DNA of 64,000 nt from Lipingzhangella_A rawalii (GTDB taxonomy: Bacteria > Actinomycetota > Actinomycetes > Streptosporangiales > Streptosporangiaceae), in assembly GCF_031628175.1 (NCBI RefSeq), contig NZ_JAVLVT010000010.1, positions 186,001-250,000 on the forward strand, read 5' to 3'. The position numbers were made by a program, and so were the translations under genes. The notes beneath the pieces were generated by a model. The model ran no database searches. It was given only the letters and a program-made list of their open reading frames with translations, and was not told where the DNA came from. Of the stretch, positions 16,211 to 25,537 are shown piece after piece. The stretch's first letter is position 1; each line of letters begins with the position of its first letter.

Positions 16211-19111
16211 ATGACCGACTCCGGTGACCCCTCCCTCTCGCCGGACGGGCTGTCCTTCGCTACCCGACAGGTGTGGGCCAAGCACGTGTTGGCTGACGAG
16301 GCCTGGCTGCCGCTGTGGAGGCACATGGCTGACAGTGGTGCCGTGATGGCCCGGCTGTGGGACCGGTGGCTCCCCGAGCAGGCCCGGCGAGTGGTCAGCG
16401 CCGACCTTCCTGAAGGCGCGGCGGACGCGCGGCGGCTGGCGGTGTGGCTGGCAACCCTGCATGACCTGGGCAAAGCAACCCCTGCCTTCGCGTTTCAGGT
16501 AGACCGCCTGGCGAACCAGATGCGTACCGCGGGGCTGGACATGCCCACCCGAGGCCAGCTGGAGGGGGAACACAAGAAAGCCCCGCATGGACTCGCCGGA
16601 CAGGTACTGCTCCAGCGCTGGCTGACTGATGTACACGGCTGGGACACAACACGAGCGAGCCAGCTCGCCACGATCATCGGAGGCCACCACGGGGTGCAGC
16701 CCACCAATATGGAGGTCGCCGAGCTCGCACGGTCGCCGCAGCTGCTGTACAGCCGCTCGGCGGCGGACGCCTGGAGCGCCACCCAACACGAGCTGCTGGA
16801 CTGGGCCGCGACAGGATGCGCGGTACTCACACGGCTGGCCGACTGGGCGTCCCGCCCACTGTCCCAACCGACACAGGTGATCCTGTCCGGGCTCGTGATC
16901 GTCGCCGACTGGTTCGCGTCCTCGCGGGACTTCTTTCCGCTGGACCAGGACGCAGACCTGACCAACCCGCAGCGGGTTTCCGCCGCGTGGCATGCGCTCA
17001 ACCTGCCGCGGCCGTGGGAACCAGTGGTGCCGCGCGAGGACGCCCAACAGCTGCTGGGCACACGGTTCGACCTTCCAGAGGGGGCTTCGGCGCGTCCGGT
17101 GCAGGCGGAGGCCATCCGGATGGCGCGTGCGATGGACACGTCCGGGATGATGCTCATCGAGGCCCCGATGGGGGAAGGCAAGACTGAGGCTGCGCTGGCC
17201 GCAGCGGAAATTCTCGCGGCGCGCACAGGCGCCGGCGGCTGTTTCGTGGCATTGCCGACAATGGCCACGGGAAACGCGATGTTCGATCGGATCACGGGCT
17301 GGCTTCAGCACCTGCCGGACCATCGCGCCGGCACGGGTGCGCATTCGGTGGCGCTGGCCCACTCGAAGGCGGCACTCAACGACACGTACATCGGTCTTCC
17401 GCGAGAGCCGCGCTATCCGGCGATGGACATGGACCGGGACAGCCACCAGCAGCCAGCCCGCACCGCGGCACCCGCACAGCTGGTGGCACACCACTGGCTG
17501 CGAGGCCGCAAGAAGGCCATGTTGGCGTCGTTCGTGGTGGGCACAATCGACCAGTTGTTGTTCGCCGGGTTGAAAAGTCGACATCTGGCTCTACGCCACC
17601 TCGCCATCTCGGGCAAGGTAATCGTGATCGACGAGGTACACGCCTACGACACCTACATGTCCACCTACCTGGAGCGGGTGTTGGGCTGGCTAGGCGCCTA
17701 CGGTGTTCCGGTCGTGGTGCTCTCGGCGACCCTGCCAGCAGATCGACGCCAGGAGTTGGCACGCTCCTATCTCGGGCGGCATGCCGCGGGACCGGAGCTG
17801 GAGCAGCTGGCCGAGAATCGCGACTATCCGCTGCTCGCAGCGGTGGGCCACCAGACCTCCCTGCGGTTGAGTGCCCCGGCTGCCTCGGGGCGGTCGAACA
17901 CGGTCGAGCTGGAACGCGTCCCGGACGATCCGGAACTACTGGCGCAGCGGCTGCGTGCCGAACTGGCCGGGGGTGGCTGCGCGGTGGTGGTGCGTAACAC
18001 GGTGCGACGCGTACACGAGACCGCTCAGGTGCTGCGCGCCGAATTCGCCCGCGCCGAGGTCGACATTCCGGTGACGGTGGCGCACGCACGGTTCGTCGAC
18101 GCGGATCGGCTCGCGCGGGACGCCTGGCTGCTGGACCACGTCGGCCCGCACAGTGAACAGAATGGGACTCGCCCCGTCGACAGTGCGCATGTGGTGGTGG
18201 CAAGCCAGGTCGTGGAACAGTCCCTGGACGTGGACTTCGACCTGATGGTGACCGATCTGGCTCCGATCGACCTGATGCTTCAGCGCATGGGCCGGCTCCA
18301 TCGGCATCCACGGCAACGGCCCGCGCGACTCCACGATGCCCGGTGCCTGGTCACCGGGGCGGACTGGGCGGTGTCGCCGCCACAGCCGGATACGGGCTCG
18401 CTGAAGGTCTACCGTTCCTACCCGCTGTTGCGGGCCGCGGCGGTACTGGAATCGCGGCTCGCCGCCCACAGCCCCGAGCAGCGCCGCGTCCACCTGCCTG
18501 GAGACATTAACCCTCTGATCCAGTCCGCCTACGGTTCCGGCGAAGCCGGCCCGGACGCGTGGCAACCGGCGATGGCGGAGGCGCACGCGGCCGAGGAGCT
18601 GCATGCCGGCCGGCAGCGGGACGAGGCGCGGGAATTCCGGCTGGCCGCACCGAAACGGCCGGGGAGCAACCTGCTGGGTTGGGTGGCGGCCGGGGTGGGC
18701 GATGCGGACGACAGTTCACGGGGACGCGCCCAAGTCCGCGATTCCGATGACACACTCGAAGTGCTGGTGGTACAACAGCGGAACGACGGCGTGTTTACCA
18801 CATTGCCGTGGCTCGCGGAGAATGGTGGCCAGGAGCTGCCGACCGACGCACCGCCGCCCGCGTGGCTGGCACGCACGGTTGCCCAGTGTGCGCTGCGGCT
18901 TCCGTTTCCGTTTACGATCTCCCGGTTGCTGGACCAGGCAATCGCCGAGCTGGAAGACACGAACCATATTCCCGCCTGGCAGGTCCCGGAGTGCTATCAC
19001 CTCGCAGGAGAACTGATCCTCCCGCTCGACGAGAACGGTCGCACCCGGCTGGCAGGGTTAGACCTCACCTACACTCCCGCGGACGGTCTTGAGGTGCATT
19101 ATGGCCGCTGA
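16211..19111 (+). CDS. cas3: CRISPR-associated helicase/nuclease Cas3 (type I-E)
   Basis: A 966-aa effector nuclease that Cascade recruits to degrade target DNA. The N-terminal HD nuclease has LATLHDLGKATPAF (HD pair) and GGHHGVQPTN. The SF2 helicase has Walker A in APMGEGKTEAAL (about residue 320), DExH box VIDEVHAYD (about 473), motif III SATLP, and motif VI QRMGRLHRHPR (about 690). The C-terminal domain follows. All key residues are present, so it looks active. It follows the distal end of array 1 by about 120 bases and overlaps cas8e by 11 bases. No clear ribosome-binding site precedes ATG 16211. Confidence 0.96.
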   Translation: MTDSGDPSLSPDGLSFATRQVWAKHVLADEAWLPLWRHMADSGAVMARLWDRWLPEQARRVVSADLPEGAADARRLAVWLATLHDLGKATPAFAFQVDRLANQMRTAGLDMPTRGQLEGEHKKAPHGLAGQVLLQRWLTDVHGWDTTRASQLATIIGGHHGVQPTNMEVAELARSPQLLYSRSAADAWSATQHELLDWAATGCAVLTRLADWASRPLSQPTQVILSGLVIVADWFASSRDFFPLDQDADLTNPQRVSAAWHALNLPRPWEPVVPREDAQQLLGTRFDLPEGASARPVQAEAIRMARAMDTSGMMLIEAPMGEGKTEAALAAAEILAARTGAGGCFVALPTMATGNAMFDRITGWLQHLPDHRAGTGAHSVALAHSKAALNDTYIGLPREPRYPAMDMDRDSHQQPARTAAPAQLVAHHWLRGRKKAMLASFVVGTIDQLLFAGLKSRHLALRHLAISGKVIVIDEVHAYDTYMSTYLERVLGWLGAYGVPVVVLSATLPADRRQELARSYLGRHAAGPELEQLAENRDYPLLAAVGHQTSLRLSAPAASGRSNTVELERVPDDPELLAQRLRAELAGGGCAVVVRNTVRRVHETAQVLRAEFARAEVDIPVTVAHARFVDADRLARDAWLLDHVGPHSEQNGTRPVDSAHVVVASQVVEQSLDVDFDLMVTDLAPIDLMLQRMGRLHRHPRQRPARLHDARCLVTGADWAVSPPQPDTGSLKVYRSYPLLRAAAVLESRLAAHSPEQRRVHLPGDINPLIQSAYGSGEAGPDAWQPAMAEAHAAEELHAGRQRDEAREFRLAAPKRPGSNLLGWVAAGVGDADDSSRGRAQVRDSDDTLEVLVVQQRNDGVFTTLPWLAENGGQELPTDAPPPAWLARTVAQCALRLPFPFTISRLLDQAIAELEDTNHIPAWQVPECYHLAGELILPLDENGRTRLAGLDLTYTPADGLEVHYGR

Positions 19112-20750
19112 TCCCCTGTCTCGATCGTTTGACCTGACCAGCGAGCCGTGGCTTCCGGTGCAGCGGCTGGACGGCAGCATGGACGTGCTGTCCCTGCGCG
19201 GCGTGTTCACCCACGCGGGCACGCTGCGGCGCATCGTCGGCGACCTGCCCACGCAGGAGTTTGCACTGCTGCGGCTGCTACTCGCGGTCCTGCACGATGT
19301 CACCGACGGCCCGGAGGACCCCCAGCACTGGTGCGAGCTGTGGGAGCAGGGGCTGCCTCTGGCCGCAATCACGGAGTATCTGGACACGCATCGGGAACGG
19401 TTCGATCTTGTGCATCCTGAAACTCCGTTCTTCCAGGTGGCTGGGTTACACACCGAGAAGGGCGAGGTGTCGTCGCTGGACCGGCTGGTGGCCGACGTGC
19501 CCACCGGAAACCGGTTCTTCACGATGCGGGCTCGCGGGGTGGATCGGCTGGACTTCGCGGAGGCGGCCCGATGGCTGGTGCATGCCCAGGCCTACGACCC
19601 ATCCGGCATCAAATCCGGGCAGGTGGGCGACGATCGGGTGAGTAACGGTAAGGGCTATCCGCAGGGGGTGGCGTGGGCGGGCAACCTCGGTGCCATCCAC
19701 GTGGAAGGTGACACCCTGCGCGAAACGCTGCTGCTGAACCTGATCGCCACCGACACGGACAATCTCCGCGCCGACGAGGAGGACCGTCCCACCTGGCGCT
19801 TCGACCCACCCGGGCCGGGGCCACTGACCGGTGCGCAGCAGGTGTTCCGGCCCTACGGGCTGCGGGACCTCTACACCTGGCAGGGGCGCCGGATCCGTCT
19901 TTCGGCCGACCAGGGCGGGGTGTACGGGGTGTTGCTGTGCTACGGAGATCCTCTGGCGGCAGCGAATATGCACACCAGGGAACCGATGACGGCGTGGCGG
20001 CGCAGCCCCAACCAGGAGCGCAAGCTCGGCAAGAGCACGGTCTACCTACCGCAGCAGCACGACCCGGACCGCAGTGCCTGGCGCGGTCTGGCATCGCTGT
20101 TGGTGGGGGGAGACTCGGCTGGTCGTCAGCGTGGTGACGCCGCGGAGCGGCTGCCGCCACTGCTGCTGGAGTGGATCGCACGGCTGAGCAACGAAACCGA
20201 GGTGCTGGATGTACAGGACCTGGTCCGCACGCGGCTCGTCGGCGCCGTCTACGGCACCCAGCAGTCGGTCATCGACGAGGTTGTTGCGGACCGGTTGGTG
20301 ATGACGGTGGCGCTGCTGCACCAGCACAATGCGGAGCTGGCGTGGGAGGCGATCGCCGCAGTTGACGATGCCGAGACCGCGGTGCAGGTACTGGGGTGGC
20401 TCGCCGCCGACCTGGCACAGGCCGCAGGCATGGAGCCGGACGCCCACCGTACGGCCGCGCGGGACCGCGGCTTCGGGGCCCTGGATGGCGAGTTCCGGGA
20501 TTGGCTGGTGAGCCTGCGCGCGGGCGTCGACCCGGAGGAACGCCGCGACGCGTGGCAGGATACCGCGCGCCGCGTCATCCGCGGTATTGGTGACGAGCTC
20601 ATCGAGCAGGCCGGCGAGACCGCGTGGGTCGGCCGGCTGGTCGACGACGGCAAAACGTGGCTGACCTCGGCGCACGCGGAAAACCGGTTCCACCGGAGGC
20701 TGGTCCAGAAACTCTCCCGAAGCTCCTCCGACGACACTGCTGGGGTGTGA
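19101..20750 (+). CDS. cas8e: Cascade large subunit Cas8e (Cse1/CasA)
   Basis: 549 aa, the expected size for the large subunit that reads the PAM and recruits Cas3. The opening SFDLTSEPWLPVQRLDG and the segment HPETPFFQVAGLHTEKGE are characteristic of Cse1. ATG 19101 follows GAGGTG at a good distance and overlaps the cas3 end by 11 bases. An in-frame TTG at 19089 is less likely. Confidence 0.95.
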   Translation: MAADPLSRSFDLTSEPWLPVQRLDGSMDVLSLRGVFTHAGTLRRIVGDLPTQEFALLRLLLAVLHDVTDGPEDPQHWCELWEQGLPLAAITEYLDTHRERFDLVHPETPFFQVAGLHTEKGEVSSLDRLVADVPTGNRFFTMRARGVDRLDFAEAARWLVHAQAYDPSGIKSGQVGDDRVSNGKGYPQGVAWAGNLGAIHVEGDTLRETLLLNLIATDTDNLRADEEDRPTWRFDPPGPGPLTGAQQVFRPYGLRDLYTWQGRRIRLSADQGGVYGVLLCYGDPLAAANMHTREPMTAWRRSPNQERKLGKSTVYLPQQHDPDRSAWRGLASLLVGGDSAGRQRGDAAERLPPLLLEWIARLSNETEVLDVQDLVRTRLVGAVYGTQQSVIDEVVADRLVMTVALLHQHNAELAWEAIAAVDDAETAVQVLGWLAADLAQAAGMEPDAHRTAARDRGFGALDGEFRDWLVSLRAGVDPEERRDAWQDTARRVIRGIGDELIEQAGETAWVGRLVDDGKTWLTSAHAENRFHRRLVQKLSRSSSDDTAGV

Positions 20751-20754
20751 CCAC

Positions 20755-21468
20755 ATGCGAACCGTCATCCAGCCCGACGCCCGTAGGGACCTCTATCCGG
20801 TGGGGACCGTGGTGCATTCGCGGGTCCAGGACTTACAAGGAGGGTATGCCCGGGATGACGCGAGGGCGGTCGCTGAACTCGCGCGGCTGCGTAAGGGTGC
20901 CGGAAAGGAGCCGGGCGACACCCCGGACCTGTGGGGCCTGACCTATCGACCGGAAACCGACTTCGCCGTGTTCGAGCGTGCACCGAGCGGCACGGCCGAG
21001 GAGCACGCCGAAACTGCCATCCATCTGGCGCTGACCCTGTTCGCGCTGCACCAGCAGTCGCACCGGGATAGGCCGATGCACTCGCCCTCGCCGCTCGGAG
21101 ACCAGCACCAGCGCATCGCCAACCGCGACCTGGGTTGGGCAGTGCGACGGCTGATGCCCGCAGGTGAGGTGGACGAGCGGCTTCGCCAACGCTTCGTGCA
21201 CCTGTGCACGGCGAGCACCAACGCGAGTCTGGCCGTGCGGCTGCGCGGCATTGTGCAGTTGCTGCGACGCGAGGCGGTTCCGCTGGACTATGGGCTGCTC
21301 GCCGACCAGCTGATGTGGTTCCAGCGGCCAGGCGGTCCCAGCAAGATTCGCCGCACGTGGGGACGTAGCTTCGTCACCTACCGGCCTCCGGAAGGCCAGA
21401 AATCTGGCCAGGGGGCAGCCCCGGACGCCACCGATGCCGACACCAACGCCGACACGACTTCCGAGTAA
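20755..21468 (+). CDS. cse2: Cascade small subunit Cse2 (Cas11e/CasB)
   Basis: 237 aa, rich in helices. It has the Cse2-type pattern ARDDARAVAELARLRKGAGKEPGDTP cut across its N-terminus (residues 24 onward), LTLFALHQQSH, and LRGIVQLLRREAVPLDYGLLADQL. Two copies normally sit in the Cascade belly and stabilise the R-loop. It starts 4 bases after cas8e. The C-terminal 30 residues are a loose acidic tail. Confidence 0.93.
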   Translation: MRTVIQPDARRDLYPVGTVVHSRVQDLQGGYARDDARAVAELARLRKGAGKEPGDTPDLWGLTYRPETDFAVFERAPSGTAEEHAETAIHLALTLFALHQQSHRDRPMHSPSPLGDQHQRIANRDLGWAVRRLMPAGEVDERLRQRFVHLCTASTNASLAVRLRGIVQLLRREAVPLDYGLLADQLMWFQRPGGPSKIRRTWGRSFVTYRPPEGQKSGQGAAPDATDADTNADTTSE

Positions 21469-21477
21469 GGACCCCTC

Positions 21478-22692
21478 GTGGCCAAAACCATCGTGGACGT
21501 GCACGTCCTGCAAACCGTCCCCCCGAGCAACCTGAACCGCGACGATACCGGAAGCCCGAAAACCGCCTACTTCGGTGGGGTGCTGCGATCCCGCGTGTCC
21601 AGCCAGGCGTGGAAGCGTGCCACCCGGCTGGCGTTCGAGGATCTATTGTCCCCGCAGGAGCTGGGTACCCGCACCAAGCGCGTCGCCAAGTTCATCGCCG
21701 ACCGGATCCAGCAACTGGACGCCACCGTCCCGGAGCAGAAGGCGTGGGAGCTAGCAGCGCACACAGTCACAACGGCGACTGGAAGCAAGATCGAGGCCCC
21801 CAAACGCAAGAGCAAAAGTACGGGGGAGGATGGCGCCGACGCGTCGGTTGACCCGGAGTCCGCCTACCTGATGTTCCTCAGCGCGCGTCAGCGCGACGCG
21901 TTGGCCGAGCTCGCCCTGGAGGGCAGCGACGACATCGCAACGTTCTTCAAGGACAAGGACGCCAAGCAGCGCGCCAAAAGGCTCGCCAATACGCACCACT
22001 CGGTGGACATCGGCCTGTTCGGCCGGATGGTGGCTGATGGCGCTGACGTGAATGTCGACGCCGCCGCGCAGGTCGCACACGCGCTGAGCGTACACGCGAT
22101 CGAGCCGGATTCCGACTACTACACCGCCGTGGACGACCTGAAGGACCGGTCGGATCCTGGCGCCGGCATGATCGGCGCGATCGAATTCAACTCGGCGACA
22201 CTGTACCGCTACGCCGCCGTGGACGTGGACCAGCTGCAACGCAACCTCGGCGCGGGTCTGCGCGAAGACGAGGATTCCGCCCAGCCGGTACGACGCGCGG
22301 TGGAGGCGTTCCTGCGGGGATTCGTGGAGTCCCTGCCCTCCGGGAAGGTCAACACCTTCGGCAATAACACCCTGCCGGAAGCGGTTGTGGTGAAGGTGCG
22401 CACCCGGCGGCCGTTGAGCTTCGTGAGCGCCTTCGAGGAACCGGTACAGGCGGGAACGGACGGCGCCGACACCAGCGCCGGCTACCTGCGCAGCGCCTGC
22501 GAACGGCTGGCACGACATGTGCCCCAACTGGAAACCGCCTACGGCGCGGATGCCAACGCCGGAACCGAAACCTGGGTCATGCGCGTGGGCGAGGCCACCG
22601 CGGCGCTCGCGCATCTGGGCCGCGAGGTCACGCTGCCGCAGCTGGTGGAGCAGGCCGGAACGGCCGCGGCACGGCCCGCGGAGGCGCGGTGA
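21478..22692 (+). CDS. cas7e: Cascade backbone subunit Cas7e (Cse4/CasC)
   Basis: 404 aa. The N-terminus VDVHVLQTVPPSNLNRDDTG and the segment FGGVLRSRVSSQAWKRATR are diagnostic for Cas7e. Six copies normally line the crRNA spacer. The GTG start at 21478 follows TAAGGA. It overlaps cas5e by four bases (GTGA). Confidence 0.96.
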   Translation: MAKTIVDVHVLQTVPPSNLNRDDTGSPKTAYFGGVLRSRVSSQAWKRATRLAFEDLLSPQELGTRTKRVAKFIADRIQQLDATVPEQKAWELAAHTVTTATGSKIEAPKRKSKSTGEDGADASVDPESAYLMFLSARQRDALAELALEGSDDIATFFKDKDAKQRAKRLANTHHSVDIGLFGRMVADGADVNVDAAAQVAHALSVHAIEPDSDYYTAVDDLKDRSDPGAGMIGAIEFNSATLYRYAAVDVDQLQRNLGAGLREDEDSAQPVRRAVEAFLRGFVESLPSGKVNTFGNNTLPEAVVVKVRTRRPLSFVSAFEEPVQAGTDGADTSAGYLRSACERLARHVPQLETAYGADANAGTETWVMRVGEATAALAHLGREVTLPQLVEQAGTAAARPAEAR

Positions 22693-23384
22693 GTGTGCTC
22701 GCGCTGGTGCTGGCGGGCCCGCTCCAGTCGTGGGGCTCGGCGGCCCGCTTCGCCCGGCGCACCACCGAACCCGCACCCACGAAGAGCGGGGTGCTGGGGC
22801 TGTTGGCTGCCGCGCAGGGACGGCCCCGCACGGCGGACTTGTCCGACCTCACGGCGCTGCGGTTCGGGGTGCGGGTGGACCAGCGCGGCACCCGCCTGCG
22901 CGACTTCCACACCGCACACCGCCAGGACAACGATGCCGCGATGCCCGTGTCGCAGCGGTTCTATCTCGCCGACGCCGTGTTCGTGGCCGCGGTCGAAGGG
23001 GACGACGGGCTCATCATGGAGCTCCACCGTGCGGTTCGACACCCGGAGTTCCTGCCGTACCTGGGTCGGCGTTCCTGCCCCCCGTCACGGCCGGTGGAGC
23101 TGGCCGCGCCGCAGCCGGGACCACTGGAGCGGGTACTCACGGAGACGCCATGGCAGGCCGCACCCTGGCAGCAGCGACGCCACCGTGACCGAGCGGAGGT
23201 CGCCGTGGATGTGCTCGTGGATGCCGACGCGGATGACCACCATCCGGAGCCGCAGCGGGATGTGCCGCTGAGTTTCGATCCTCTGCACCGCCGCTACGGG
23301 CTACGGGGATTCATCAGCCGTCGCGTGCACCTGACCAATCCGCAGGCGGCCGTCCGGGACCACGATCCGTGGTCGGTTCTCTAG
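22689..23384 (+). CDS. cas5e: Cascade subunit Cas5e (CasD)
   Basis: 231 aa. The RAMP-fold start LALVLAGPLQSWGSAARF and the TEPAPTKSGVLGLLAAA segment are typical Cas5e signatures. Its later LRDFHTAHR and RYYLADAVF-like segments also fit. It binds the 5' handle of crRNA. The start overlaps the cas7e stop (GTGA). Confidence 0.95.
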   Translation: MSVLALVLAGPLQSWGSAARFARRTTEPAPTKSGVLGLLAAAQGRPRTADLSDLTALRFGVRVDQRGTRLRDFHTAHRQDNDAAMPVSQRFYLADAVFVAAVEGDDGLIMELHRAVRHPEFLPYLGRRSCPPSRPVELAAPQPGPLERVLTETPWQAAPWQQRRHRDRAEVAVDVLVDADADDHHPEPQRDVPLSFDPLHRRYGLRGFISRRVHLTNPQAAVRDHDPWSVL

Positions 23385-23394
23385 GAGGCCTCTG

Positions 23395-24138
23395 ATGTTT
23401 TTCACTCGGTTCCGGATAAACACCGCACGCACGCGGGCGCGTGCGCTCCTCGAATCCCCGCAGCGGCTGCATGCTGCGGTACTCCAGGGCTTCCCGGATG
23501 TGCCACCGGCCCGCGGGGGGCCGCGGGTGCTGTGGCGCCTGGATCGCGCCTCGAAAACGCAGGTGGTGCTGTATGTGGTCAGTCCGCAGCAGCCGGATTA
23601 CACGCATCTGGTGGAGCAGGCCGGCTGGCCCACACTGAGTCCGGGCTGGGAGACCCGCGACTACACGCCCTTGCTGGAAAAACTCGCGGCCGGTCAGAGG
23701 TGGGAATTCCGGCTGACGGCGAATCCGGTGCACCATGTGCGTACGGACCGTCCCCGCAACGATGCGCACAAGACGAAGGCAACGGCCCACCGCACACCCC
23801 GTCACCAAGCCGCCTGGCTGCTCCAGCGGCAGGAACGCTGCGGCTTTCGGGTGGTGGCCCGGACCGGAGTCGAAGACACGGACAATGCCCTGGAGTCCCA
23901 CGAACTCACGGTGCACAATCAGCGCGTGCTCGATTTCGGAAAGAATGACCCGCCCAAGAACGCGGAGGGACCCTCGCAACGGCGCTCGGTTCGGGTGGCG
24001 ACGGTGACGTTCGACGGAAGGTTGGAGGTCACTGACACGGATGCGCTGCGGAATGTCCTTACAGCGGGTATCGGGCGCGCCAAAGCCTACGGCTGCGGGC
24101 TGATGACGCTCGCGCCGCCGCGAGAGGAAACAGGGTGA
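23395..24138 (+). CDS. cas6e: CRISPR pre-crRNA endoribonuclease Cas6e (CasE)
   Basis: 247 aa. It cuts the repeat hairpin and stays bound to the 3' handle. The likely catalytic histidine is in PQRLHAAVLQGFP (residue about 26). The glycine-rich RNA-binding loop is GIGRAKAYGCGLMTLA near the C-terminus. AGGAGG lies directly upstream of ATG 23395. It overlaps cas1 by four bases. Confidence 0.95.
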   Translation: MFFTRFRINTARTRARALLESPQRLHAAVLQGFPDVPPARGGPRVLWRLDRASKTQVVLYVVSPQQPDYTHLVEQAGWPTLSPGWETRDYTPLLEKLAAGQRWEFRLTANPVHHVRTDRPRNDAHKTKATAHRTPRHQAAWLLQRQERCGFRVVARTGVEDTDNALESHELTVHNQRVLDFGKNDPPKNAEGPSQRRSVRVATVTFDGRLEVTDTDALRNVLTAGIGRAKAYGCGLMTLAPPREETG

Positions 24139-25109
24139 GTGTCGCCAAGCGTCCCGCAAGCACGCCGCGGGAGTTAACGCGTGTCGCTGACCGGCTGTCG
24201 TTCGTGTATCTGGAGCGATGCACCCTGCATCGGGAGGCGAACGCGGTCACCGTGGAGGATGCCGAGGGTACCCGCCACATTCCCTCGGCGACGATCGGAA
24301 CGCTGCTTCTCGGACCGGGAACCCGGGTAACGCACCAGGCGATGTGCCTACTTGGGGAGAGCGGCGCCGGGGTCGTATGGGTGGGCGAGCATGGGGTGCG
24401 CTACTACGCGGCGGGACGCGCGCTGACCCGGTCGGCGGAGCTGGTGCAGGCACAGGCCACCGCGTGGGCGAACCGCGCCACCCGGCTTGATGTGGCCCGG
24501 CAGATGTTCCGGCTTCGGTTCCCCGATGCGGACCCCGGGCAGTACACGCGGCGCATGATCCTCGGGAAGGAAGGGGACCGGGTCAAGGAGTGCTATCGAC
24601 GGGAGTCCGTACGCACTGGAGTGGCCTGGCACGGGCGGCACTTCGTACCCGGGGACCTGTACGCCAGCGATCCTCCGAACCAGGGGATCACCGCCGCGGC
24701 GCAGTGCATGTACGGGGTGGCGCACGCAGTAATCACCGCCTTGGGATGCTCGCCTGGATTGGGGTTCGTGCACTCCGGACACGAACTGTCGTTCGTCATG
24801 GATATCGCGGACTTGTACAAGACCGAGCTGGGGATCCCGGTGGCGTTCGAGGTGGCAGCGGAAGGGCCGGAGGATGTGCCGTCCCGCACCCGACGCGCAC
24901 TTCGGGACCGCATCAATGAGCAGGGGCTGTTGGAGCGGTGTGTGCGCGATCTTCAGGGGCTGCTGCTCCCGGAGGACATGGAGCGGGAACTGGCCGACGC
25001 CACAGACGAGGTGCGGCTGCACTCCGACCACGGCGCGGACGTGCCCAGCGGCTGGAACCTGGGCACGGAGCCGGAACAGGGAGATGAGTACTGGGAGGTG
25101 ACCTGGTGA
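24135..25109 (+). CDS. cas1: CRISPR integrase Cas1 (type I-E)
   Basis: 324 aa. The metal-binding histidine and aspartate are visible in GFVHSGHELSFVMDIADLYK (about residues 208-225); the glutamate lies earlier in the helical domain. With Cas2 it inserts new spacers at the leader end. GTG start inside the cas6e stop; overlaps cas2 by four bases, so the whole cas3-cas2 set is probably one operon. Confidence 0.96.
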   Translation: MSVAKRPASTPRELTRVADRLSFVYLERCTLHREANAVTVEDAEGTRHIPSATIGTLLLGPGTRVTHQAMCLLGESGAGVVWVGEHGVRYYAAGRALTRSAELVQAQATAWANRATRLDVARQMFRLRFPDADPGQYTRRMILGKEGDRVKECYRRESVRTGVAWHGRHFVPGDLYASDPPNQGITAAAQCMYGVAHAVITALGCSPGLGFVHSGHELSFVMDIADLYKTELGIPVAFEVAAEGPEDVPSRTRRALRDRINEQGLLERCVRDLQGLLLPEDMERELADATDEVRLHSDHGADVPSGWNLGTEPEQGDEYWEVTW

Positions 25110-25447
25110 CGGTCATCGTCCTCACCCACTGCCCGCAGGGACTGCGGGGTCTGCTCACCCGCTGGCTGCTGGAGATCTCACCAGGGGTGTTCATCGGGAA
25201 CCCCTCGTCGCGTATCCGGGATGTGCTCTGGGAAGAAGTTCGGGAACACCGTGGGAACGGGCGGGCGCTACTGGCCTATGGGACCGACACCGAGCAGGGG
25301 TACACGTTCCGGACCTTCGAACACAAGTGGCGCCCGGTCGACCACGAAGGACTCACTCTGATCGAACGGCCAAATCAGCAGCAGGCGACACCCCAGAGGC
25401 AAGGCTGGAGTAAGGCAGCCAAACGGCGGCGCTACGGGAAGAAATGA
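25106..25447 (+). CDS. cas2: CRISPR adaptation protein Cas2 (type I-E, CasE-type Cas2e)
   Basis: 113 aa. It starts VIVLTHCPQGLRGLLTRWL and has the Cas2e signature SPGVFIGNPSSRIRDVLW. It forms the structural dimer of the Cas1-Cas2 integrase. The C-terminus is a basic tail (KAAKRRRYGKK). The leader of array 2 begins right after the stop. Confidence 0.95.
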   Translation: MTVIVLTHCPQGLRGLLTRWLLEISPGVFIGNPSSRIRDVLWEEVREHRGNGRALLAYGTDTEQGYTFRTFEHKWRPVDHEGLTLIERPNQQQATPQRQGWSKAAKRRRYGKK

Positions 25448-25537
25448 TTAACTATGCGAGGATTGTGTATTTTGTCGGATTTTCCAGAAGTTGCACATTC
25501 GAGGCTACTGAGCGGTAATTTCCGCAGGTGAATGAGT
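25448..25537 (+). promoter_or_regulatory. CRISPR array 2 leader
   Basis: AT-rich leader between cas2 and the first repeat. It carries GAAGTTGCACATTCG, TACTGAGCGGTAATTTCC and GCAGGTGAATGAGT, near-identical to the array 1 leader, so both arrays can probably be served by the same Cas1-Cas2. Confidence 0.85.

Noticed and set aside
15100..16473. 457-codon minus-strand frame across CRISPR array 1
   Set aside because: It consists of translated repeats (PSPRARGA, IPACAGS); it is not a gene. The same holds for all frames across array 2.
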